The translations under genes were made by a program, and so were the position numbers. The notes under the pieces were generated by a model. The model saw nothing but the letters and a program-made list of their open reading frames with translations. It was not told where the DNA came from and did not search any database. Below, one piece after another: positions 45,005 to 53,149 of a stretch of 64,000 nt of DNA. The first letter of the stretch is position 1. Each line of letters begins with the position of its first letter. Origin of the DNA: DAOPYU01 sp942493245 (GTDB lineage Bacteria; Sumerlaeota; Sumerlaeia; UBA8349); the NCBI GenBank assembly GCA_942493245.1, contig OW818685.1:3162001-3226000 (forward strand). The letters run 5' to 3'.

Positions 45005-46054
45005 ATGGCAACGATGCAAGGTGTGATTCTGCCCGGGAACAGCACGGTCGAGTTCCGGGAATTCCCCATCCCGGAACCCGGTCACGGACAGGTTCTGGTA
45101 AAAATGAAAGCCTCGACCATCTGCGGCAGCGACATTCGCGCGATCTATCGCGAGCACCTGGGGAAAGGCCCCGAGGCGTATCAGAATGTCATCGCGGGCC
45201 ACGAACCCTGCGGACAGGTGGCCAAGGTCGGGCCTGGTTGCCGACGGTTCAAGGAAGGCGACCGGGTGGTGCTCTACCACATCTCCGGGTGCGGCGTGTG
45301 CCACGATTGCCGCACGGGGTATCAGATCAGCTGCTCGAGCACCTACCGCGCCGCCTACGGCTGGCAGCGCGACGGCGGGATGGCCGACTACTGCCTGGCC
45401 GACGAGCGCGATCTGGTGGATCTGCCCGCCGGTCTCAGCTATGTGGACGGAGCCTGTGTGGCTTGCGGTTTCGGAACCTGTTACGAAGCGCTCAAGCGGG
45501 TGGATGTTTCCGGCGACGACCGCACGCTGGTGGTCGGATTGGGGCCGATGGGGTTGGCTTCGCTGATGATCGCCAAGGGGCGCGGCTCGACCACCCTGAT
45601 CGGCGTGGACGTGTGCGAGGAACGCCTTGCGCTGGCCCGGAAACTGGGTCTGGCCGACGTGATCGTCAAGGCCGACGCCTCCGCGCTCGACGAAATCAAA
45701 AAAGCCACCAACGGCAAAGGGTGCGAGGTCAGCATTGATTGTTCGGGCAACTCTCTGGGCCGCCAGCTGGCCATCCGCGGGTTGCGTCAGTGGGGTCGCT
45801 GCGCCTTCGTCGGCGAAGGCGGCACGGTCGAGTTCAACCCCAGTCCGGACATCATCCACGACCAGAAGACCGTCTTCGGTTCCTGGGTCACCAACCTCGG
45901 CAACATGGAGGACCTGGTTGAGCGGATGGAACGGTGGGACTGCCACCCCGAGAAAACGGTCACACACACCTTCTCGCTCGCGCAGGCCGCTCAGGCTTAC
46001 ACCACCATGAACGAAGGCAAGTGCGGCAAGGTCGCCGTGGTGTGGGAGGACTGA
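45005..46054 (+). CDS. Zinc-dependent medium-chain (alcohol/polyol) dehydrogenase
   Basis: 349 residues, AAGGAG eight bases upstream. Catalytic zinc ligands: Cys in STICGSD and His-Glu in AGHEPCG. The structural zinc site is the four-Cys cluster in SGCGVCHDCRTGYQISC. The Rossmann motif is VVGLGPMGLASLMIAKGRG with Asp following in IGVDVCEE, which favours NAD. Sorbitol-, threonine- and glucose-dehydrogenase-like enzymes share this layout. Paired with an Fe-ADH behind one operator, it probably completes a sugar-alcohol or deoxysugar (for example rhamnose-derived) branch; this is inference. Confidence 0.92.
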   Translation: MATMQGVILPGNSTVEFREFPIPEPGHGQVLVKMKASTICGSDIRAIYREHLGKGPEAYQNVIAGHEPCGQVAKVGPGCRRFKEGDRVVLYHISGCGVCHDCRTGYQISCSSTYRAAYGWQRDGGMADYCLADERDLVDLPAGLSYVDGACVACGFGTCYEALKRVDVSGDDRTLVVGLGPMGLASLMIAKGRGSTTLIGVDVCEERLALARKLGLADVIVKADASALDEIKKATNGKGCEVSIDCSGNSLGRQLAIRGLRQWGRCAFVGEGGTVEFNPSPDIIHDQKTVFGSWVTNLGNMEDLVERMERWDCHPEKTVTHTFSLAQAAQAYTTMNEGKCGKVAVVWED

Positions 46055-46132
46055 GTTTTTCCCCGAAACACTTTGGTCCGGGGAAGCAAATTCGTCCTCT
46101 CGCTCGAAAAGAACCAACTTGAAACAACGTCT

Positions 46133-46169
46133 GTCCGCCGGATTTTCCTTGTCCGGCGGACAACTTTTT
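46133..46169 (+). terminator. Rho-independent terminator of the dehydrogenase operon
   Basis: Perfect 10-bp stem GTCCGCCGGA / TCCGGCGGAC with a 9-nt loop, followed by AACTTTTT. Confidence 0.88.
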
Positions 46170-46242
46170 GGGAGTGGCATCCAATCCCTGTCCGCAGACT
46201 CGGAACCAATCCCTCTGCGAAAATTGGACCAGTTGCCCAAGA

Positions 46243-46502
46243 CCAGGAACTCTTCATTGTCAATCCGAGAGGGGGATTCCCCAAGTTTTATGGGTTTATC
46301 CTGGACTCCACCCCTATCCGTCATTCCCGCGAAAGCGGGAACCCAGATCCGGGACAACCCGGTTTCAAACCCCATTTTCTCCAGATCGTCTTCATCTTTC
46401 GTCGTTGCCGTGTCTCTGGATCCCCGCGTTCGCGGGGATGACAAAGGGAGGGTTTCTGTCTTTCTCGAACAAAACAAAAACTGGACAATGAGGAGTTCCT
46501 GG
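46243..46502. repeat. Nested inverted-repeat element carrying REPIN copy 2
   Basis: Outer 19-bp inverted repeats (CCAGGAACTCTTCATTGTC at 46243-46261 and its complement with one mismatch at 46484-46502) enclose a REPIN-like pair at 46319-46442 (CGTCATTCCCGCGAAAGCGG start, inverted GGATCCCCGCG...GGATGAC end). No open frame is present. The whole intergenic span 46055-46903 has no gene. It also contains a TGGCTGGGG/CCCCAGCCA hairpin near 46577-46613. Confidence 0.75.
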
Positions 46503-46641
46503 CCCAAGACCGTCTTAAAAAAAATTAAGCGCGCGATAAGTTGCAGTCGCCAGGGAACACACCTAAAATAAGAAGGTGGCTGGGGTGGCGATTTTCCCTC
46601 CCTTCCTCCCCAGCCAGAATTGAAAGTCCCTTTTTTCACCA

Positions 46642-46679
46642 TCTGCCCCTTCCTGCATCTCGTAGCAGGAAGGGGCAGA
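46642..46679. repeat. 15-bp perfect hairpin
   Basis: TCTGCCCCTTCCTGC (46642-46656), loop ATCTCGTA, exact complement (46665-46679). No U-run follows on either strand, so a terminator role is uncertain. Confidence 0.7.
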
Positions 46680-46823
46680 ACACAAAAAAATGCGAGAGAA
46701 ACGCCTGTTTTCGATGACCCGGAAAAGGGCGATAGATTATTTTCATTACTGAAATCCGGAAAATAAAATAACATATCCGATTATTTCAAGTTGCTATAAA
46801 AGGTTTCTTCAAATGAAAATCTA

Positions 46824-46852
46824 TTGTCTTCTGTCCTGTTTTTCAGTAGAAT
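46824..46852 (+). promoter_or_regulatory. Promoter of the giant CotH/lamin-tail gene
   Basis: TTGTCT (46824-46829), 17-bp spacer, TAGAAT (46847-46852), about 50 bp upstream of the TTG start, in an AT-rich stretch. Confidence 0.55.
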
Positions 46853-46903
46853 ATTACAGTTGATCTTATGGCGGCAATCTGCCGATGAAGGAAGGATTGT
46901 GCT

Positions 46904-49900
46904 TTGCGATTCTCTCGCAGTATCTTCAAGAGGTTCAACGCCCTTGAAAAAAGCGGTTTTCCCCCTTTCCGAGTTTCTGCGTTTCTGGTTTTTCTCCTGT
47001 TGTTGACACCCCACGTTCCAGCCGAAATTGTCATCAATGAGATCATGTATCACCCCGCCTCGAACAACGACCTCGAGGAGTGGATCGAACTTCACAACAC
47101 CGGCGGCGCGGCGGTCAACCTCGATCATTGGCAATTCACCCACGGGGTGGACTTTCAATTCCCGAACATCGAGATTCCGGCGGGCGGCTATCTGGTCGTC
47201 ACAGCCGACATGCCCACCTTCTCGACCCAGTACCCTTCCGTTTCCAACGCCATCGGCCCCTGGAAGGGCCGCCTGAGCGACAAGGATGAACGTCTCACGC
47301 TCGAGGACGTCTCGGGCGTCGAAATGGATTCCGTCCATTATTATGACGAGGGGGATTGGGCCCAGCGCCTGCGGGGTCCGCTCGACCACAACCACCGCGG
47401 CTGGATCTGGTCCGACGCGCACGACGGCGAGGGGAAATCGCTCGAACTTATCAACCCCCTCGTGACCAACAAGTACGGTCCGAACTGGGCCGCCAGCGCC
47501 CCCATCGGAGGAACGCCGGGACAGGTCAATTCCGTTCACGCGACCGGGAATGCCGCGCCCATCGTCCACGGAGTCGAACACTCTCCCGCCATCCCGAGCT
47601 CGACCCAATCCACCACAGTGACCGCGCGCGTTCTGGACGAGAGTCCCACCGGCCTGGCCACCACCCTCTATTACCGCACCAACGACGCGGCTTCTTTCAC
47701 CGCGCTGCCCATGTTTGACAACAGCGCCCACGCCGACGGGGTCACATCTGGCGCTCTGTATGCCGCCCTGATTCCGCCCCAGATCTCGGGAACCGTCGTG
47801 GAGTTTTACGTCCGCGCCGTGGATAGTTCACTCGCCGCGCGCACCTGGCCCGCTCCCGCCAGTGTGGACGGCGCGCTGACACAATCAACCAATGCGCTCT
47901 ATCAAGTTCTGGATACTCCCATCTCTGCCAATCCCCAGCAGTATCCAGTCTATTTCCTCATCATGACCGAAACCGAGCGCGCGGAACTCGCCTACATCGG
48001 GTCGCACTCCTCCGATGCCGATTCCTACGCTCTGATGAACAGCACGTTTATCAGCTACGACGATAAAGGGTGGCAAAGCCGGTATCGGGTGGGAACTCGC
48101 AACCGGGGCCACGGTTCACGCAGCAATCCGCCGAACAACTACCACCTCAACTTCGTCAATTCGCACCCCTGGGAAGGGTTTTATGTCCTCAATCTCAATG
48201 CCAAGTTTCCCTTCTCTCAGAGAGTGGGAAATGACCTTTTCCAGAAGGCCGGAATGCCCGCCTCGAACGTCAAACTCGTCTGGATTCGGGTCAACGGCCA
48301 GGACCTGGCCACCAATGAGTGCCTCATGTATGGCGTTTACGCCCAGGTAGAAGCGCTCACCCCCCAGTACACAGAAAATCAATTCCCGGACGATCCCGGC
48401 GGAAACATCTACAAGTGCATGCGCAATTCCACACCAAGCGCGGAACTGCTTTACCTGGGTGAAGACCCCGACGCCTACCGCATCAACTACACCAAGGAGA
48501 CCAACGCTGAACAGGACGACTGGACCGACCTGATCGCCCTGACGAAAGCGCTCGACTCCACCCTGACCCCCGACGCCGAACTCCCCGCTGCCATCCAGAG
48601 TCATCTCGACGTCGAACAATGGACCCGCCACATCGCCCTGCAAAATCTCCTCGCCAACGGCGAAACAACCCTGGCGAACGGCGATGGCGACGACTACGCC
48701 CTGTACCGCGGGTTCCTGGATACCCGTTTCCATCTCCTCCCCTACGACCTCGATACTCTCATGGGTCAAGGCGAAAACCCGATCGGCCGCGTGGAGGACG
48801 GGATCTTCCGATTCGATGTTCTCCCCGCCATTAGACGCCTCCTCGACGATCCCACTTTTGTGCGGCGTTACTACTGGCACCTCAACGACCTTTCAACCAC
48901 GCTGTTGAAAAAAGAGAACCTCAACCCCTACCTGAGTTCTCTGATCGGCAACCTGGTTCCAGCGGCCAAACTCACCGAAATCGAAACCTTCATGGAAGCC
49001 CGTGTGCAGTTCGTGCTCGATCAGATTCCGACGACCTTCACGCTCGGAGCCTACCTGCCCCAGAAAGACGGTTACTACTACGCCACCTCGCCGCTGGCGC
49101 CCCTCTATGGGACAGCCAACGCGGCGCAGACCGCCTCCCTGTCCGCCAACGGCGTCCCGGCCACCTGGACCCCGCTCGACGGCTCCTGGGAAGTCGGGAA
49201 ACTCCTGGGGTACACTTACAACAAGACGCTCATCGCCAAAGAATCCATCTGGAAATACCTCGACAACGGCTCGAACCAGGAAACCGCCTGGCACGGAACC
49301 ACCTTCAACGACACGACCTGGAAGTCCGGCGCGGGCGAACTGGGGTATGGCGACAACAACCAGGAAACCACGGTCGTCTCCTACGGACCGGACCCGAACA
49401 ACAAATACATCACCACCTACTTCCGCCGCCATTTTACGGTGGACAATATCACTTCAGTTACTGCCGTCAATGTCAACCTGCGGTGCGACGATGGCGCGGT
49501 GGTCTATATCAACAACCAGGAAGCGTTCCGGTACAACATGACGCAAACCGGCACAATTGACTACAAGACCACGGCGATCGACTCCCTCGGAGAGCCAGTT
49601 GAGAACACCTTCTACCCCCACCCGGTCAAAGCCTCGCTTCTGAAAAATGGGGACAACGTCATCGCGGTCGAGGTCCACCAGCAAGCAGACAACAGTTCCG
49701 ACCTCAGTTTTGACCTTGAAATGACCGTCTCGGGCGGTACCCCCCTCACCCAGGGCGGATATCCCCTACAGCCCGGCCTGAACCACATCACGGTCAACAC
49801 GTACGGCACGGAAGACGGTTCCGGCTCGGTCCTGCATTCGGAATCCGTGGACGTCTGGTACGACACCCCCTCGACTCCGATCTCCGGAACTCTGACCGGG

Positions 49901-52900
49901 ACCACCACGACACTGACCCTCGAAGAATCCCCCTACCACGTCACGGGCGACCTCATCGTCCCGGCGGGCAAGACCCTGGTGGTGAACCCCGGCGTGACCC
50001 TCTTCTTCGACGCCGGAACGGGCGTGCTGGTCTATGGGCGCCTCGTTGGCAACGGTTTGGAAAACAGTCGTATCCATTTCGCCGCTCGACCCGGCAGTTC
50101 CGAGTGGAACGGGGTTTTCTTCTCGAATACGACCGAGAAAAACCGTATCTCCTTCGCCGACATCGAAGCGGCGGGCGGTTCGGGGCACGCAATTTTTGCG
50201 GATTATTCCACGCTGAATCTGGATCACATCCTCTGGGACAAGATGACGGCCAATTGCCTTTACAACAACGTCAGTTCCATGACCGTCACCGATTGCGTGA
50301 CCCCCAACGGCCTGACCGCGGAGGCCGTTGAAGGACACGGAATCCTGCCTGGCGGACAAATGGTTTTCCTGCGTTGCGTTTTCGGCATCGGTGTCACCGA
50401 CAAGGACGTTCTCCGCTTCTTTGACATCCAGCGTCCCGATGCGACACTCGAAATGTACGATTGTTATTTCCAGGGCGGAGGCGGTTACGGATGCGCCCTG
50501 TACGGCGCCAACGCCCACATCGAAAACTGCGTCTTTGAGAATTTCCACCAAGCGAGTCCTGTGCAGGCCGGCAGCGCCAGCGCCGTGGTTGGCGGTTCCG
50601 ATAACGGAATCGGCTCAAAACTGACCGTCGCGCGGTGTGTTTTCCGCAACAACGAACAGGACATCCTTGTCAAAGACGGGGAATCTTTTCTGACGTCCGA
50701 GAACAACCTCTTCATCGCTTCGGAAATGAGCAGTATCCATTTCGACGAACTCAACCGCGCCAACACAACGCCGGGGAAAGGCGCCAACCTGGTGGACGAT
50801 ATCTTCACCGATCTGAAGGGAACCGCCCTCGGGGATCGACTCTCGGCCTCTCCCGAACCGAATCCAATCATCACGATCAACAACTGCATCATCCCCGCAC
50901 AATACCACACCCTCGGCGCCGGAAACATGGATGCCGATCCTCTCCTAACCGATCCGGCCAACGGGAATTATTCGCTGCTGCCCAGCTCGCCCGCCATCGG
51001 AACCGGCGCGTCCGGGATCAACATGGGACCGGACGTCCCCCAGTGGATTTCCATCCTGGACAAACCCGCCGCCGTCACCACCGAGACCCATGCCACGTTC
51101 ACGGTCTGGGGCCCCGGCCTCACCCACTTCAAGTACGCACTCGATGGCGGCGTCTTCAGCGCGGAAATTCCGCGCAGTCAGAACACCTTCCAGATCACAA
51201 ACCTCAGCCGGGGCCTCCACACCCTGCGCGTCCTGGGGAAGAATTCCGCCGCCGCATGGCAGCCCCTCGACCAGGCCACCACATACACCTGGACCGCCAA
51301 CCCCTCTTCTCCTGTTGGAGCGGTCGCCATCAGCGAACTGATGTACAACCCCGCGCCCCTCACTTCCGAAGAGATCCAAGCCGGGTACTCCGACAACAAC
51401 GATTTTGAATTCATCGAACTGACTAACTTTTCGGCGGCGACGGCTGACCTGACAGGCGCCTGGTTTGACGGCATCGTTTACACCTTCCCCGCCATCTCAC
51501 TGCAACCGGGCGCCTGTCTCGTAGTCGCGCGCAATCCCCAGGCCTTCGCCGTTCGGTACGGCGCCACAATCCCGGCGCTTGGTCCCTACACCGGAAAACT
51601 CTCCAACAGCGGGGAAAAGATCGGACTCTACACCAAAACCGCTGAGGCCGTGTGCGCGTTCGAGTTTGCCACCGACCACTACTGGCCGACCGCAGCCGAC
51701 GGGGCCGGGCATTCTCTCGTTTCCAGACCCGACGTTTTCGACCGCATCGCCGATGGATCGCTCGACTATCCCGGAAACTGGCGCGCCTCCGCATTCATCC
51801 ACGGATCGCCCGGCGGGGCCGATCCAGCACCGACTCCCTCGGTCGTTCTCAACGAGGTCGCGGCCCACACCCACTACAACAACCCGATGTCCGGTTACGA
51901 CTCGAACGACTGGATCGAACTTTACAACCCCACCGCTCAGAGCGTCACGCTTCAGGACTGGTACCTCAGCGACGACTCCGGAAACCTGCGAAAATGGGCC
52001 ATCCCGGCCACAACCACTTTGAATTCCGGCGCATTCCAGGTCTTCGATGAAATCCACAACTTCCACTCCCCCATCACGTCCGGGTTCGGACTCGATGAAG
52101 CGGGAGAGAAACTCTTCCTTTCGCATCTGCCAGCCGATCAACCCGGTCAGGTGGTGGACGCTCTCAACTTCCAGGGACAGGAGTCCGACTTCTCCTTCAG
52201 CCAGCCCCCCGACGGAGCGCCCTGGTGGACCCTCACCCCCCCCACAACCGCGACCGCAAACGCTCAGCCTGTCAGCGACGCTGTCCTGGCCGAGGTTCTG
52301 TACCACCCGGCCAATCAAACCACCCAGAGCGAATACGTGCGCGTCTGGAATCCGACAAACCATGCGATTCCGTTCTGGAACACAGCCGGAACCTGGCGTC
52401 TGACGGGCGGCGTGGAACTGGCTTTCCCCAGTAACTTCACGTTGCCAGCCGACGGCAGTTGCCTGCTGGTCTCTTTCAACCCCGGCGACACCCCGGCCAT
52501 GCAGGCGTTTCTCTCCGCCGATGGCCTGACAACACTTACTCTGCCCGTTCTGGGTCCATGGACCGGCAGTCTGTCCAACCGGGGCGAGGCGCTCCGACTC
52601 GAACGTCCCCAGGCCTCGGATATTGCGGGGGAACCGATCAACTGGGTCACGGTGGATGACCTGTACTACTTCCAGTTCTCCCCGTTCGACCCAGCAGCCG
52701 ATGGTCAGGGGCCTTCGCTCCACCGCCGGGCCGCCCACTTGCCCGGCCTCGATCCCGCCTCTTGGAAGGCGGACGCTCCCTCGCCAGACGGCCAGACCAG
52801 TTCGACCATCGTTTACTACACGCTGACCGCCACCGCCCTGAACGGAACCGTTCAGGTCACCCCCACTCAGAGCCAGTACGCGGCAGGCGCCACCCTCAAT

Positions 52901-53077
52901 CTGAAAGCCGTTCCCCTCGCTGCGAACTACGTCTTCGGCGGGTGGACAGGCGACATCGCGCCCGAACAGAAAATGACTAACCCACTCAAACTGGTCATGG
53001 ACCGCTCGCGGCAGGTTCAGGCAGTCTTTGTTTATTCGGGCAACTCGCAAGGAAGCGCCAGTTGGATGATCCGATAG
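46904..53077 (+). CDS. Giant secreted lamin-tail/CotH/beta-helix protein
   Basis: 2057 residues from TTG 46904 (GGAAGGA six bases upstream), opening with a signal peptide ending VPAE. Domains in order: lamin-tail (about 39-170, IVINEIMYHP), Ig-like (220-320), CotH kinase-like (about 340-710, with FHLLPYDLDTLMG as the metal-binding motif), beta-sandwich (765-940, YFRRHFTVDN, DDGAVVYINN), right-handed beta-helix (about 1015-1365, GDLIVPAGKTLVVNPGVTLFF), Ig-like (1375-1465), three lamin-tail domains (1470-1960) and an InlB-type repeat (1966-2057, NGTVQVTPTQSQY to RQVQAVF). It shares its overall architecture with the 29978-34927 protein but adds the beta-helix. It is followed after 72 bp by a paralogue of its own centre. 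Confidence 0.88.
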   Translation: MRFSRSIFKRFNALEKSGFPPFRVSAFLVFLLLLTPHVPAEIVINEIMYHPASNNDLEEWIELHNTGGAAVNLDHWQFTHGVDFQFPNIEIPAGGYLVVTADMPTFSTQYPSVSNAIGPWKGRLSDKDERLTLEDVSGVEMDSVHYYDEGDWAQRLRGPLDHNHRGWIWSDAHDGEGKSLELINPLVTNKYGPNWAASAPIGGTPGQVNSVHATGNAAPIVHGVEHSPAIPSSTQSTTVTARVLDESPTGLATTLYYRTNDAASFTALPMFDNSAHADGVTSGALYAALIPPQISGTVVEFYVRAVDSSLAARTWPAPASVDGALTQSTNALYQVLDTPISANPQQYPVYFLIMTETERAELAYIGSHSSDADSYALMNSTFISYDDKGWQSRYRVGTRNRGHGSRSNPPNNYHLNFVNSHPWEGFYVLNLNAKFPFSQRVGNDLFQKAGMPASNVKLVWIRVNGQDLATNECLMYGVYAQVEALTPQYTENQFPDDPGGNIYKCMRNSTPSAELLYLGEDPDAYRINYTKETNAEQDDWTDLIALTKALDSTLTPDAELPAAIQSHLDVEQWTRHIALQNLLANGETTLANGDGDDYALYRGFLDTRFHLLPYDLDTLMGQGENPIGRVEDGIFRFDVLPAIRRLLDDPTFVRRYYWHLNDLSTTLLKKENLNPYLSSLIGNLVPAAKLTEIETFMEARVQFVLDQIPTTFTLGAYLPQKDGYYYATSPLAPLYGTANAAQTASLSANGVPATWTPLDGSWEVGKLLGYTYNKTLIAKESIWKYLDNGSNQETAWHGTTFNDTTWKSGAGELGYGDNNQETTVVSYGPDPNNKYITTYFRRHFTVDNITSVTAVNVNLRCDDGAVVYINNQEAFRYNMTQTGTIDYKTTAIDSLGEPVENTFYPHPVKASLLKNGDNVIAVEVHQQADNSSDLSFDLEMTVSGGTPLTQGGYPLQPGLNHITVNTYGTEDGSGSVLHSESVDVWYDTPSTPISGTLTGTTTTLTLEESPYHVTGDLIVPAGKTLVVNPGVTLFFDAGTGVLVYGRLVGNGLENSRIHFAARPGSSEWNGVFFSNTTEKNRISFADIEAAGGSGHAIFADYSTLNLDHILWDKMTANCLYNNVSSMTVTDCVTPNGLTAEAVEGHGILPGGQMVFLRCVFGIGVTDKDVLRFFDIQRPDATLEMYDCYFQGGGGYGCALYGANAHIENCVFENFHQASPVQAGSASAVVGGSDNGIGSKLTVARCVFRNNEQDILVKDGESFLTSENNLFIASEMSSIHFDELNRANTTPGKGANLVDDIFTDLKGTALGDRLSASPEPNPIITINNCIIPAQYHTLGAGNMDADPLLTDPANGNYSLLPSSPAIGTGASGINMGPDVPQWISILDKPAAVTTETHATFTVWGPGLTHFKYALDGGVFSAEIPRSQNTFQITNLSRGLHTLRVLGKNSAAAWQPLDQATTYTWTANPSSPVGAVAISELMYNPAPLTSEEIQAGYSDNNDFEFIELTNFSAATADLTGAWFDGIVYTFPAISLQPGACLVVARNPQAFAVRYGATIPALGPYTGKLSNSGEKIGLYTKTAEAVCAFEFATDHYWPTAADGAGHSLVSRPDVFDRIADGSLDYPGNWRASAFIHGSPGGADPAPTPSVVLNEVAAHTHYNNPMSGYDSNDWIELYNPTAQSVTLQDWYLSDDSGNLRKWAIPATTTLNSGAFQVFDEIHNFHSPITSGFGLDEAGEKLFLSHLPADQPGQVVDALNFQGQESDFSFSQPPDGAPWWTLTPPTTATANAQPVSDAVLAEVLYHPANQTTQSEYVRVWNPTNHAIPFWNTAGTWRLTGGVELAFPSNFTLPADGSCLLVSFNPGDTPAMQAFLSADGLTTLTLPVLGPWTGSLSNRGEALRLERPQASDIAGEPINWVTVDDLYYFQFSPFDPAADGQGPSLHRRAAHLPGLDPASWKADAPSPDGQTSSTIVYYTLTATALNGTVQVTPTQSQYAAGATLNLKAVPLAANYVFGGWTGDIAPEQKMTNPLKLVMDRSRQVQAVFVYSGNSQGSASWMIR

Positions 53078-53149
53078 AAGAAAGTTCTACGGCGAAATCC
53101 ACAGACGAAATACAGACAATCAGTTCTTCACCACCGGAAAGGATCCATC

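Noticed and set aside
46642..46679. Perfect 15-bp hairpin considered as a Rho-independent terminator
   Set aside because: No U-run on the 3' side on either strand, and the true terminator of the dehydrogenase operon is already at 46133-46169.
43973..46774. 933-codon minus-strand open frame across the two dehydrogenases
   Set aside because: It overlaps two well-recognised plus-strand genes and intergenic repeats, and its translation shows no family features.
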